This document shows, piece by piece, positions 11,253 through 22,637 of a stretch of 64,000 nucleotides of DNA. The notes under the pieces were generated by a model. That model did no database searches and had not been told where the DNA came from. It was given only the letters and a program-made list of their open reading frames with translations. This DNA is from Ampelocalamus luodianensis. Its lineage: Eukaryota > Streptophyta > Magnoliopsida > Poales > Poaceae. Positions within the stretch are counted from its first letter, which is position 1. Every line of letters starts with the position of its first letter. The stretch is taken from contig CM070622.1 of NCBI GenBank assembly GCA_036346255.1, positions 23,214,751-23,278,750 on the forward strand. The letters run 5' to 3'. The translations under genes were made by a program, and so were the position numbers.

Positions 11253-11526
11253 TGAAAGCGGAAGATAATTTACGCAATGATTTATTACATTGGCCATACC
11301 GGCAGATATATAGAGTATGTTTACAACCGGAGAAGGAAACAAACACGAGAGTAAAACGGGAAGATCCTATTCCTGGTTGTTACCGTGTATAGATAAAGAC
11401 GTGAGGCCGTTGCCTGAGTCCGTTTCCTTGCATGGCTGGATTCAGTTGTGATTCACGTAGCCGTATACTGCTACAGTGGTACACGTATGTATACATGTAC
11501 AGTCCCATGCACGTATACGGCTAACA
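11253..11526 (-). repeat. 5' LTR of copia 6050-11526
   Basis: Same termini as the left LTR, followed by GATAC at 11527-11531. The primer-binding site abuts it on the inner side. Confidence 0.93.
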
Positions 11527-12597
11527 GATACTTGCATCATTACTTATCTAACTAATTTTTGTTGAAAATTTTATTGTATCGTGTTTTGAATAGGATGGAC
11601 TATTTATGCCCTCTGTTGGGGCCGGCCGCACGACACATGTCGGCCGTGTGGCTGCGGCCATTGGCGGCAGGTTGACAGTGCCACCGTTCAGACGGGGCGC
11701 GCAGCATGAGTCGCATGGAAGGGGGCGGCAGCAACACAATAGGTTTTGGGCCCTTTTGGCACGCCGTAGGTGGCGAAATCAACACACGGGCACGACATGG
11801 GGTGTTTGGTGCAACCGTCGACTCGGCCGGGGCGACGTTGCGCTGGGCGCTGGCTACATGGGGAGAACGATGACACTATTCCACCAGCCTCGAGATTTTT
11901 GGCTCGTTTCGCAAGGCAACAGATCAATAGCACGAGAGAGGCGACCCAGTGGTTGTAAGTCATGTTTGGTTTTTCGGGGAAAAAAAAGTCATGTTTGGTT
12001 TATGACTCCAGGTAGTCATGCCAAATTTTGGCAATGTCAAGATCTAGACAATACCAAAATCCAGGCAAAAAAATTAGTGCTTGAATTGTAGTCATACTAA
12101 TTCATGAACAATGCTAAAATCGTGGTACAAATTGATGTGTTTGGATAACAATTATACCAAAGTTTGACAAAATTGTGAGTATGGCACGTGAGTCCCATAT
12201 GGTATCTAAAATTTTTAAACCAAAATATAGCTAATATGGGTCTTGTTTTATTGATTAAATCATAAAGAATATAATGGTTCAAACATATCACAAATCGGAT
12301 ATAGGATTCAAGAGATATATTCGATTGAAGTTTCGAAATCAAATAAAATGTGTATTTAATACCATCAGCCAGCTCATGACATGTCATGCAAACATGCCCC
12401 CAGCGTCTGTTCCAAACTTTGGCGAGGGATTCGCTCGCCCTCAAAATTCCCTACTCATTGGCGACTTTTGTATTGATTGCTACCAAAATTTCATTGATGT
12501 GCTAAATGTTGGCAGCAATCTAAGTGCTAGTCAATTTTTTTGGCATTACCAATTTTTCGAATGGTTTCCAAGGGCTAGCAACCAAACAGTCCGGTAA
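11527..12597. other. Unassigned region between copia and Stowaway
   Basis: The part at 11600-11960 is GC-rich with only short overlapping ORFs. The part at 11960-12597 is A/T-rich with repeated GCATGTTTGG-like and CCAAA words. No gene supported. Confidence 0.4.
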
Positions 12598-12599
12598 TA

Positions 12600-12856
12600 C
12601 TCTCTCTGTTTTTAAAATATATGATGTTTGACTAAACGTACAATCAAACTTATATAATTTTGACCATTACTTTTCATATGATTTTGTTAGTAAAAAATTA
12701 CAAATTTATTATATTATGAAAATATTTATCATGACAAATCTAATGATACTATTTACTCATGATTAATCTAAATAGTTTTTTATATATTATTAGTCAAAGT
12801 TAGATAAGTTTGACTGCACGCTTGGTCAAACGTCATGTATTTAAAAACGGAGAGAG
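12600..12856. mobile_element. Stowaway MITE, 257 bp
   Basis: The ends are inverted: CTCTCTCTGTTTTTAAA at the left and the reverse complement of TTTAAAAACGGAGAGAG at the right, followed inward by GATGTTTGAC and GTCAAACGTC. The flanking dinucleotide TA is present on both sides (12598-12599, 12857-12858), as expected for Tc1/mariner-type Stowaway MITEs of grasses. Confidence 0.9.
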
Positions 12857-13014
12857 TATCCCGTTTTCCTATTCTAAGGACCGAGAAGCAAATTGTGGAT
12901 TAGTAACAAGGAAAACGGAAAGAGATAGATGGGAGAAAGAAAAGACAACGTCGAGCTGGGCGAGGTCGAGCCCATCACGACCTCTGCGCGCGTCGTCTGG
13001 GTCTTGGCTTCGTG

Positions 13015-13526
13015 TGTAGCATCCTGTTTTCGGTTATCGAATAGTATCTGTTCATTTGTTTTCTAGTTTTTAAAATCTATTTTAAATTATAGTGTATTTG
13101 TAAAAAAAAAAAAATAGTTTCTGCCTTATTTCAAATTCTCAGGTTTCAAATTTTGGTTTGGTTTTCAAAATTCTGAACTTTCATTCCCCTCACAAGGCTC
13201 GGCCCATCTTTCTTTCTGGGCTCAAGCCCATTTCTCCCCCCGCCTGGTCTTGTCACCAGTGCCACAGTGCGTCATCTCTGCGCCAGCCGCCTGACTGCAC
13301 GCTACGCTTGCGCACGCAACTCAGCGCTCCCGCCCTGTCTCATCCCCGAGTAGCTTTCTGCGCACGCCTGTACCCTACTATGTTCCGCCACTCTGTACCT
13401 ACCCTGTGCTTTCTCCTGCCACCCTCGGGACCAAGCGCCCCCAACCGAGCCCCTCAGCGGCTCTCTCCTCCTCCCTCCAGGGTATAAAAGAGCCAGAGCA
13501 GCCCCCTTCGGCTCCTTTCCACGCCT
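13015..13526 (+). repeat. Gypsy-type LTR, left part (candidate)
   Basis: Begins TGTAGCATCC, close to the TGTAACATCC start common in long grass gypsy LTRs, and contains a TATA box at 13483. It ends abruptly at the copia derivative at 13527 and appears to continue at 16649. Assignment rests on terminal motifs and promoter layout, not on a matched partner LTR. Confidence 0.45.
13483..13490 (+). promoter_or_regulatory. TATA box in candidate LTR
   Basis: TATAAAAG follows a pyrimidine-rich upstream stretch and precedes GAGCCAGAGC. Its layout is that of an LTR or gene core promoter. Confidence 0.5.
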
Positions 13527-13809
13527 AACTAGACGTCAGTTTTTTCTGTTTTCTTGATGCGATGCAATCTCAACAAACTAACTGATTACAGGTTATATGC
13601 ATAAGGTCAAGTCACTACCACCTGATCCGCTTATTGTGCTACAGGCCTACAGCTCTAACACGCGAGCCACTACTTGCTATCAACATGCACCACATGCAGG
13701 ACGTGCTCATGAACCTGAGTCACGTCTATTACAAACTGGACTCACTAAGCAACATGATTAACGCAAACATAATGTGACAACTTTGCTAAACAATAAGATT
13801 AATCTAACA
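13527..13809 (-). repeat. Truncated 3' LTR of copia derivative
   Basis: Matches 14889-15151 closely, from AACTAGACGTCA to AATCTAACA. The outer 130 bp or so present in the right LTR are missing, so deletion removed this end together with any left target duplication. Confidence 0.85.
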
Positions 13810-13879
13810 ATGACCCCTTAATCTTGTTGTCACCAGAGCAGCCCTAGTTCGTCATTGTCATCCGCCTCAATGAAATGTG

Positions 13880-14500
13880 TCTATGCCTTCTCCTCCTTCG
13901 ACTTGCGGCATTCTGAAGCGAAGTGCCCATAATCATTAAAATTATAGTACCTCACTTTTGCCTTGTCGAATTTCTGATTCTTGCGGCCTCGGTCACCACC
14001 ACCGTTAGAACCGCTAGAGGATCCCTCGCCTTTGCCTTTCGACGATTGGACCTCCCACTTGGCGTGGGTTAACACCAGGTGCTCATCTTCGCCGCCACCA
14101 GATCCTCAGATCCGTTTCTCATGCGTTTTCAAGCGGCCGATCACCTCCTCAACAGTGATCAACTTGAGATCGCCGAACTGCTCAATGGTGGAGACGATTT
14201 GAAAAAAACTTTCTAAGGATTGCATGAAGGAACTTTCTCACAACATAACTCTCTTCCATCTTGCCCCAAGGCTCGGATCTGGTTGACAATGGTCGTCAAC
14301 CTCGTGGCGAAGTCATCGACCGACTTCGTCTCTTTCATGTGCATTCCGAATTCGCTCTTGAGGGTATGCACTCGCACTTCCTTGACATGATCGGCGCCAA
14401 GATACATCGTCTTCAACGCCTCCCACGCAGCTTTGGCCGTCTCCTTTTCGGCCATGAAAGAGCATTCCCTCCGGGATGCCTCCATAGATGGTCGCCAAGG
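13880..14500 (-). pseudogene. copia gag remnant with zinc knuckle
   Basis: At 14213-14485 the minus strand encodes a UBN2-type gag segment (KAAWEALKTMYLG, KSVDDFATRLTTIVNQIRALG). At 13881-14075 follows a basic linker and a knuckle-like YYNFNDYGHFASEC, where a Tyr or Asn stands in place of the usual first cysteines. Stops interrupt the frame between the two. Function in an intact element is capsid assembly and RNA binding. Confidence 0.8.
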
Positions 14501-14741
14501 TTATCTGATCCTTGCGCACATCGACGTTGTCGTCCTCGACTGCGTCCCACACTCCTTAAGCACATATGTACACCTTCATCTTGATTGCCCATACTGTATA
14601 ATTGCTCTTCATGAGTATCAAATAATGCAGCGAGATGGCGGAACTCTCCTTTGCCATCGCACCCGACGTTACCTCATCACCAGTGATACCATTTCCTAGA
14701 GAGCACGGTATGATCTTGGGTATATACAGATCAATAACTTA

Positions 14742-14754
14742 GGCTCTGATACCA
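14742..14754 (-). other. Primer-binding site (tRNA-iMet)
   Basis: The minus strand reads TGGTATCAGAGCC directly inside the right LTR, a perfect iMet-type primer site. This fixes the LTR border at about 14757. Confidence 0.88.
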
Positions 14755-14756
14755 AA

Positions 14757-15151
14757 TATTAGACCAGAGTAATCCCAACACACACTTTCATGGTGGACAC
14801 ACACTCTCTCATGGTGGAACGCTTCGCCAGAGTTGGAGACGGAGAACAGAGAATCACACGCAGAAAGACTTTTATGACACTGCCTCAACTAGACGTCAAT
14901 TTTTCTATTTTCTTGATACGATGCATTCTCAACAAACTAACTGATTACAGGTTATATGCATGCGGTCAAGCCACTACCACCTGATCTGCTTATTGTGCTA
15001 CGGCTCTAACACGCGAGCCATTACTTGCTATCAACATGTAGGACGTGCTCATAAACCTGAATCACGTCTATTACTAACTGGACTCACGAAGCAACATGAT
15101 TAATGCAAACATAATGTGACAACTTTGCTAAACAATAAGATTAATCTAACA
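14757..15151 (-). repeat. 5' LTR of copia derivative
   Basis: On the plus strand it starts TATTAGA and ends TCTAACA; the expected inverted start would be TGTTAGA, so one G-to-A change lies in the terminal dinucleotide. Length is 395 bp. Confidence 0.85.
15138..15151. repeat. Target-site duplication of L1-type insertion, left
   Basis: AGATTAATCTAACA, identical to 16635-16648. It is the terminal sequence of the copia LTR, so the insertion is younger than the copia derivative. Confidence 0.92.
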
Positions 15152-16634
15152 CAGAAGATCACAATGCGCAGGGAGGAAACAAAGGCAGACCCATAGGCCT
15201 CGCGTCGTCCCCCTCAGGGCGACTCACCCCGCCGCCTAGCGCCCCCCCTTACCGCACCCTGCCCGGCCGCCGCCGCCATCGGCGACCTGCTCCGGCGGCG
15301 GTGCCCCCCTCTCTTCCCCCCCTTTTCTCCTCTCCCCTCCTCCTTTCTCCTCCCCTGCTGACTGGTTTTTCTCCGTCGAGAGGTGCTAGCCGGGACCGTG
15401 GTGTCCTCGACGGATCCGCTCTGGCCTGGCCGGATCGGGTCTCCTGTCGGTCGGATCTGCGTCCTGGCGGCCAACTCGCCGCGGATCTGCGCCTCTCCGG
15501 TGCTGCAGCGTGGTGGTGGCGGCGGCGCGTCTCGGCGCCCGGATCGGCGCTCTTCTGGCCGGATTTGCGCTCCAGCCGCCGGTCTCTTCTTCGGGTGGCG
15601 TCGGTGGTGGCTGTGGCCGGATCCTGCCGTCCGGGGCCGAGTTCTGCAGCCTCTGTCCCTTTGCTCGTCCCTCTATGGCCGGATCCACGTCGGGCGCCCC
15701 TCTGCTCGCGAGCCCCGTTGGGGGAGTGGCCGTGGGCGCGGAGCTGCACGTTGCGGTTGTGCTTGCAGGGCACGGCCGGGTCAGGGCTCGTGTTCGCCGG
15801 TGTGGTGCCCTGCGTCCCTATGTTTCCAGGTGGCGCCATGCGTGTGGATCGCGCCGGCGTGGTGCTGTTGCCGGTGCTGTTGGACGTGGGTCGCTTGGCC
15901 CGTCCCACCTTTTGTGTAGGTTTTCGGGGCGGGGAGCCGCGAGCAAAAGCTCTGTCGGCTTGCTGGTGCCTATGTCGTTGACGCCCTCGGGAGCCATTCC
16001 CTCCCTGGAGGTGACATTATTGCGTCTCCTACACCCTAGATGCTTCTCCGGGTGAAAAACCTGTCCGGGTATCCGGATGGGCGACGACAGCAATGATGTC
16101 GTTACCTTCCTGAAGGCGTCGCTTCGAGAAGCCCCTGCTCTCTTTGTTTTGAACCGCTGGCTTCTTCTGTAGGTTTACCCCTACGTCCTCGATTCACGGT
16201 GGCTCTTCGTTCTGGCTTGGCGCTTCACGACAACAATTCGGTCCAATGTGCGCTCCTCCGAAGCCGACTTGTGTAACAGAGAGGTGCGGCGTGGGAGCAG
16301 GGCTCCGCCGGATCGAGTGTTAGAGAGGTGCGGCGTGGGAGCAGGGCTCCGCCGACCGAGTTACGAGGGAGACAGTTGTTTGGTTGGTTAGCGCGCGAGT
16401 TGAGTTGGGTTGGACTTGCCTATTATCTGGTTGTGCCTTTTGGAGTGGATGTCGTTCTGTTCGAATCGAGGTTGTATTGTCGTCTCGGGGTTGGTTGTCG
16501 GTTTTCCTCTCTGAAACTGTGCATTTGTTAAGGTTTTCGAGCCCGGTTTCCCTTATAAACTAGGTCAATCATCTTCTTCTTTATATATATGCTTGGCTGG
16601 CGCTCTAGCCCGCCGAGCTCTTTCAAAAAAAAAG
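15152..16634 (+). mobile_element. L1-type non-LTR insertion without RT
   Basis: The segment ends in a poly-A run (16625-16633) and is flanked by the 14-bp direct repeat AGATTAATCTAACA (15138-15151 and 16635-16648). This is the hallmark of target-primed reverse transcription by an L1 machinery. The body is very GC-rich in its first 900 bp and shows no reverse transcriptase or endonuclease motif in any frame, so it looks like a non-autonomous element or a retroposed transcript. The 3' end (ATATATGCTTGGCTGGCGC before the A-run) resembles grass L1 3' ends. A 33-bp block starting GAGGTGCGGCGTGGG is duplicated at 16281 and 16325 (44-bp period). Confidence 0.85.
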
Positions 16635-16648
16635 AGATTAATCTAACA
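16635..16648. repeat. Target-site duplication of L1-type insertion, right
   Basis: Second copy of the 14-mer, directly after the poly-A run. It restores the copia LTR end; host sequence resumes at 16649. Confidence 0.92.
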
Positions 16649-16753
16649 TGTTGCTGCCTGCATGTGTAGCTACTGCACGCTGCTAGCTACTAGGCCATGC
16701 TGCTGCCTTGCATTGTATAGATGCATGCATGTGGCTGTATGCTAGCTAGCTTC

Positions 16754-16791
<38 letters not shown>

Positions 16792-18816
16792 GAGAGAAGG
16801 TGCTGCATGGGATGGTTACTGCTTGTTGCCCCGTGCCATGGAAGCAAGGAAGGAGGAGGAGAAGGGAAGAAGAGGAGGAAAGCTAGGGTTTCGCCTCCGC
16901 CATTAATCGTTGTCCAATTTCATGGGTAATGAGCTGATCAACCCTAGGTTGATCTTAGGGCGATGGTTATTCAAGAATTACAACAGTTAGATCGTGGGAA
17001 TCGGGTAATTTGTTATGCCCTAGTTCGATTAGATGCACTGTAGAACCTTACAAAGGGATTTTGGGTCCTCTCCATTCAGATTAATAACTTTGTCATGTTA
17101 GAAAAATTGTAGATAATTTTGTAAGCTTTCCAGAGCATCTAAGATCATTAAATTTGGATAAGTGGTTGAAAAGTTATGGCCTCGGGAGTACTGCTATCCA
17201 GTTTTTCTTCGTCATTGACAGCAGTTGTGTAGAGTGCTAAGTTATGTGTAGTAGATGCTAGAATTAAATTTTGGTTATAACTAGGTTTAGCTAAATAATT
17301 CTCTTTAGATTCCAAAAGTGGTATGATTTACTATTTTCCAAGTTGTAGAAAAATATTTATAAAATTATGAAATCGGTTGTTTTGTGGAATTCCATAATAA
17401 CCTTCGGGGTTGAAAGCGGGAAACTACATGGCCAAATCAGAGAATTCGCATAACTAGAAGTCGTAAGAAATTTTGTGTAGATTCCAGAAAGTATAAAGTT
17501 TGCTATGTGTGGAGTTCAGAAGTAAAAGCTATGGGCGTTTGAGCACTGTGACAACAAGTATGTTGTCCGGTAAAAGTGGGCTAGTTGTGTCGGATTTGCG
17601 CGTAGGTGCAATAGCGTATTGTTTTATGTTTGTATACTGTTGTGGCATATTTTGAGTTGTGTTATTGATTGTTGTACAGAGAGTATTGCTTCTAGTTTGG
17701 TGCCACCTTTACATCGTTTGGTTTCTCGCGACTAGAAGATAAGTGTATGGTAGAGCGGTAGACATCGGTTTGCTATCCCTTGTCTTACAACTGAATTGAT
17801 GTGATAATTGTTTATGTTTTATTATGCTTATTTTAAATTCCATGATGATGATGATATGACATGATGAATATGACTACGGGGATGACATGGTAATGATGAT
17901 AATGGATAACAATATGATTAATAAACATTGTTGCATCATTTGCATTGCATCAAGTCAGGACGGTGAGTACTACCATGTATATGGCTATTCTAACATGGTC
18001 TTGATAAAATCCTATAGAGGTAGGGACTCCATGGGATGGAGTAAGAGTGTCATTAATGGGTGAATACTCCGCTATACCGGTATCAGCTAATAAATTTGCA
18101 TTGGCATTTGCATACATGAAAAGATAATGATGAGAATTGAGTACATGGAATATGAGAATGATATTTGAGCATGTTTATGATAACTATGATGATTTAAATG
18201 AATAATAAGTTGTTTGTTTATCGTTCTATTTTGTACTTGTTGAGTATTGTACTCACTCTTAATTTGTTGTTGTTTTTAGGTAACTATTGATGGCAACATG
18301 CATGAGATGGAGTAGGACATGAGTATGACATGCATATTATCACACAGGCAGTTTCATTTAGTTCGCTTTCATTAAACATAGTGACATGATTATTTCCCTT
18401 CATGACATTATCTGGTTTGGTTATTGCTTGGTTTAATGATCAGAATTTTAATTGCTTTATTACTAGTTTGATTATTATCTTATTGCAGTCCTATATATCA
18501 GGAGAATGGTTCCAGCGTTTCTTGGGTACGAGTATCCCAAGCGTTTCTCTGGTGCGAGTATCCTAGGGCGTTTTGTTGAGTACGTGTATCTCGAATGTTT
18601 CTCAGGCGTGTGTGACCTGAGCGTTCTTAACGCGTGTGACCAAGTTGTGACGGTTAATCCTTTATGTATTTATATTTACAATTTGATTGTCCTATGACCT
18701 ATTATAGGGTTTTTATTCTATGCGTACCTTTCTGGAATTATTGTTAATTAATGTTTAAATTGGTAGTTAGAATGGTCTGGGTGATATTCTGGGTTCAGTG
18801 TTAGGCCGGGTGTTAC
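16649..18816 (+). repeat. Gypsy-type LTR, right part (candidate)
   Basis: No ORF above noise in 2.2 kb. The sequence ends CGGGTGTTACA, a usual 3' terminus of long grass gypsy LTRs, and includes stretches typical of them (GTACTCACTC near 18249 followed by a GTTTTTAGGTAAC stretch). Together with 13015-13526 this would make an LTR of about 2.7 kb split by the copia/L1 nest. The following bases ATGGTGCC are a poor primer site, so it may be a solo LTR or the left end of a lost element. Confidence 0.45.
16754..16797. repeat. Compound (TG)n(AG)n microsatellite
   Basis: About nine TG units run directly into about twelve GA units. Likely length-polymorphic. Confidence 0.95.
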
Positions 18817-18831
18817 AATGGTGCCAATAAA

Positions 18832-19014
18832 TAGGGGTGCAATCGGAACGGATACAGACAGACATCGCTCATCTTGTATCCTATTCCGTATTTTTTTTTC
18901 TCGGAGTCGGAGTCGAGCACGAATAGTATTGGATACCCATTTCTCCATCCCGTATTCGCTCGACAAGCCTTCGATCGGTCGGGTGGAAATTATCCGTTTC
19001 TTTTGCACCCCCTA
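18832..19014. mobile_element. Small hAT-like MITE, 183 bp
   Basis: The left end TAGGGGTGCAATCGGAACGG pairs with the reverse complement of the right end, TAGGGGGTGCAAAAGAAACGG. The size and the TAGGGGTGCA ends fit non-autonomous hAT elements, but no 8-bp duplication is visible. A second copy of the left end begins near 19034. Confidence 0.6.
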
Positions 19015-19033
19015 CACAGGACATTAAACAATA

Positions 19034-22016
19034 GGGGTGCAACCAGAGCGAACACAGGGAGACTAATCGCTAAGATATCGAAAGAAAAACACTTAGTATC
19101 TCCTGCCTACTTAGATACGGCAACCCACCTATCTGTTATCTTGTTTCTAAGTGAAGTCACAACAGGCTTATCGGGACCCAGATTAATACATCCGAAACTC
19201 TCTGTGTATTCTGAACTAGTCGCAGATTAGTAGCTAGCACACACAGTGAAATATCAATGAAATACCATCCATTCAATGATGTAACTAAAAAGGTAGAAAA
19301 ATAGCAGTAAATAATAATAATAGGACCTTATGGTCTATGTTTACTGAACTTGTCATACAGGGCTTAAGAAACAAATGAAATTCTTGCAACGAAAAGGAAA
19401 TTTGCGGTAGCCATTCGACATACCCACAGGCAATCAAGTGGGAGCGCATCTTAGTTCGCAAAGTCTTCAAAGAACTCCTCGTAGAATTCTTGAGTAGCTT
19501 GACCTTCTTCAACTGAGCAATAATGTTTAAAGTTGTAAGTGCATAAAATACTCATCAAGTCGTAAGGAACATTACGTAATTAATATTCATGCAAGGCTTG
19601 ATTAAAGGAATAGCCATATGATTCTTTTGCAGAAAGCAAGTATTGACAATAAATACAGTAAGTAGATTATAAAACGTAGTTGAAAATATAATAAATAAGT
19701 AAACAATTACTTTGCAACAACTAGTGAATCTCATATTCACTTCCCAATCAAACCACCAAGTGAATATCTCATTCACCAAGTAAACATCACATTCACTAAG
19801 TGAACATTCCATTCACCTTCCAACTATTTTTTATAAAAACTCCACCCCTCGTGTGAAATTCCCAAGCATTGTCCATTACCAGGGACACGACTATTTAAAT
19901 AGTTTTAACTCTGCAGAGGTTGTACAACTTTATCCATAAGAGATAAATCAACTTATAATGCCAACCAAGACACACTTCCGTAGACGTACGACTAAGGGAT
20001 CATCACAAGGTCTTTACAAAGCTCATTCTCAACATAGTTCTATCCGCTAAGGTTTCAACACTGAATGTCATCACAACCAGACAGGTCCCCCTTGCGCCAT
20101 CGTGAGTATACGTCCATATCGTTACTCACACCACCAAAACAGAACTAGAGTTGAGACATTTCTAATTAGTTAGTCAGGTCCATCCTATACTGGACATGTG
20201 GTTGTACGACATAGCCCAGTTCAATGACGCACAAGATTAAGTCCTTGATAATTCACTCAGACGAGGCTACCTCATCCAAAAAGTGCTAACTGCACCCCCC
20301 TTTACTGCACGATCACTCGTATGAGTATAAAACCATTTTATTTAACCAAATCAATGACAATCCCTACCATGGCATAAATTTTTTATCACAATGGCATCGT
20401 CCCACAACTTGTACAACAATAGCATCACATCACAGTTGCACAACAGTGACATCGCACCATAATTTCATATCTTATTAAGTCAATTTAACATTATTGATCG
20501 TGTGGCATGAACCCATCGTAACTAAGCATTACTAAGCATCTTTATGGCAACCCATGTTGATGATACAAATATGTCCAACTAATAATGACCATCTTATGGT
20601 GACAAAGTATTCATGGTATTCAAATAATCAATAGTGGCATAATGACGAATATGTGACTAACTACTCCCAAAAGCAGTTGATATAAAAGTAGTATGCAATT
20701 TGATATAAAACAATATACTTTTGAAAACATAGATCTAATATGATCAAAGGATTACGACTTGCCTTGACCTTGCTCAGTTACTAAACTTTGGTCTTCAAAC
20801 CTTACTCCCGCTCTTTGAAAATCGTCATCTAAACGAGAGAGAAAACAGATGAAAAACAAATAAATCCAAAAGAAAAGAAAATAAAACCCAAAAACAACAA
20901 AATCAACTCTAAAAGGAATAGCTCGATTTTAGATGAGTTTATGTACTTGAACGGGCTGAATCGGAGTTCAGATAAAGGAGAATGGGCTTTCAAAAATTTA
21001 TCAAAATAAGAAATTGCTGAAAATTGAGAGTGAGAAGAATATTTCAGGGAATATTTCTTCGGATTAAACTAAAGAAAATACTTAGAGGTCGACAGGTGGG
21101 ACATATGGGATTTTCTGATTTTTGAAATAAAAAAATCCAGAAAAAATTGAGAGGCTGACAAGTGGGTCATGGTTCATGACCCAAGTCTACAAAGCGGCTC
21201 GACTTCAAGATGGACCAGGTGAAAGCGACTTGAGTGGATGATATGTAGGACCTACATGTCATTGGGATGAGATTTGAATCTAGGGTTAGGATTTCGGGTG
21301 CGTGCCACGTGTGTGCTAACGGGACGATGTCGACGAGGATCTGACAAGGTACTGATGTGGCTGTGAGGTGGCATTTGACGAGGCTGATACGTCGGCGGCG
21401 AGGCACAACAACGGCGAACAGTGGCCTAGGGTTCCAGTGACGGCAGTGACTTCGAGCTTGGCGCAGGGCGTTCGGGAGAGGAGAGCACGGGCGTCCTCAT
21501 GCAACGTCACACAAACCCCAGAGGTCAATGGTGATGGCGGCGCGATGGCGGCGGTGCACAGGAACCACGGTGAAGATGACGACGCATTGGGTTTCTGGCG
21601 GAACCAAGCGGTGGACAAGATGGATCTAGAGGAGACGATCTCGGGGAAGGCGAAGGTGAAGATGGAGGCTCACCAGCGGCAGCGCAAGGTGGCGATGAAG
21701 AGCTGCAGGGCAGTGTCAATGGCAACGGTGGCGGCTTGGGCAGTGACAACTAGGGCTTCGGAGGTAGTAGCGGCTCAGGGTTCGGATCCAGGGGTCGCGT
21801 GTCCCTCTTATAGGCATAGGAGGCATGCGGTGCACGTACTCCGAGTCCGGTATGGCGCCGACTGTGAGCCTGGCGGCGGTGGACTCCTGGAGACGATGCA
21901 TAGTGCGGTGGCTGGGCTGGGCCAGGCCTCGCGCGCGAGCTGACCCACGGAAACAAGTGGGCCAAGCGGCTCGGGCCGACGCGGAGCAGGGCGCAAGCGG
22001 GGAAAGGAATGTTACA
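19034..22016 (-). repeat. Decayed gypsy-type LTR region (minus)
   Basis: No coding sequence is supported. Read on the minus strand, the right edge begins TGTAACATTCC (start at 22016), a TATA box follows at 21805-21812, and the rest is a long R-U5-like stretch. The part at about 19860-20160 shares ordered motifs with 59150-59330, including ACTCTGCAGAGGT, CACAAGG and TTTACAA. Left border and target duplication are not resolved. Confidence 0.55.
21805..21812 (-). promoter_or_regulatory. TATA box of minus-strand LTR
   Basis: TATAAGAG on the minus strand, about 205 bp from the TGTAACA terminus at 22016. Matches the U3 promoter position of a gypsy-type LTR. Confidence 0.5.
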
Positions 22017-22040
22017 ACGCACGGCACAACACGACAACAG

Positions 22041-22314
22041 TGTTAAGAAACTATGGGCTCGGCCCTGAAGCCAGCCCATGTATGGGCTCTCCATCCCAAA
22101 CCCTAGCAGGGTCTCTAGCCTATAAATAGGGGGTGCTATTCACTGTAAATGATTGATCGCTTGATGAAGGAATAAAGAGAAGCAAGAAGTCCCCCTACAT
22201 CTCTGTGTTCAATCTCTTATTCTGTTCTTGTGATTCATGCATTGTTCTTACGATTCTGTGTTTGTCTACGAGGTAATCGCTCGGAGTGGACTCGCCAGCG
22301 ACGGTTCCTCAACA
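22041..22314 (+). repeat. 5' LTR of copia 22041-28485
   Basis: Starts TGTTAAG, ends CCTCAACA, contains TATAAATAGG at 22121. The adjoining CGTTATCAGCACG is the primer-site region. Confidence 0.85.
22121..22128 (+). promoter_or_regulatory. LTR TATA box
   Basis: TATAAATA within the 5' LTR, 80 bp from its start. It would have driven the copia transcript. Confidence 0.65.
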
Positions 22315-22637
22315 CGTTATCAGCACGATCGACTCTCCTCGCATTAAAAAGGTAACCGTCGATGAACGACACTCGTAGATTGAATCATATTTTCTAGATT
22401 GCTTTCAATTCTGCAAATTTGGCTTTCTAGATTTGTTTTCTATGGTGCAAATTCGCTCTAATCTACCGCGAGCAGACTTGAAGTCGCCGGCACAATGTCA
22501 ATTGGTAGATTGCATAAAAGAGTGGATGTCGATTGTACCGTAGATTGAAAATTGCAAGTTCGTTCTAATCTACCGCGAGCCGACTTGAAGTCGCCAACCA
22601 AGCCGATCGGTAATCGCAGGAACGATAATTGTATCGT

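Larger units (their letters stand above)
6050..11526 (-). mobile_element. Complete Ty1/copia retrotransposon (5.5 kb)
   Basis: Two LTRs (6050-6320 and 11253-11526) flank a minus-strand gag-pol. Both ends carry the 5-bp duplication GATAC (6045-6049 and 11527-11531). Next to the right LTR, read on the minus strand, is TGGTATCAGATAG (11240-11252), a match to the initiator-Met tRNA primer site. Domain order gag, protease, integrase, reverse transcriptase, RNase H defines Ty1/copia. The LTRs are nearly identical, so the insertion is young, yet the coding frame is heavily broken; most LTR differences fall at CAG/CTG sites (see findings). Confidence 0.95.
13527..15151 (-). mobile_element. copia deletion derivative: LTR, gag, LTR
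   Basis: Two related LTR copies (13527-13809, truncated; 14757-15151) flank only about 0.95 kb of interior. The interior has an iMet-type primer site next to the right LTR and gag remnants, but no protease, integrase, reverse transcriptase or RNase H. The gag 3' end runs straight into a purine tract (AAGGGGTCA on the minus strand) before the left LTR, so pol was lost as a block. Such elements can move only with enzymes supplied by relatives. The final 14 bases are duplicated at 16635-16648 by a later LINE insertion. Confidence 0.85.

Noticed and set aside
14742..14754. Possible tRNA 3' end (CTCTGATACCA)
   Set aside because: It is the copia primer-binding site read on the other strand; no tRNA cloverleaf surrounds it. 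No tRNA or rRNA gene was seen in the window.
15301..15981. Overlapping 178-226 residue ORFs in a GC-rich stretch
   Set aside because: Three frames are open on both strands from base composition alone; no domain; inside the L1-type insertion.
18818..18831. ATGGTGCCAATAAA as a gypsy primer-binding site
   Set aside because: Only four to seven bases fit any common primer pattern, and a hAT-like MITE starts at 18832.
21368..21943. 191-residue plus-strand ORF
   Set aside because: GC-rich part of a minus-strand LTR; no domain and a TATA box on the opposite strand.
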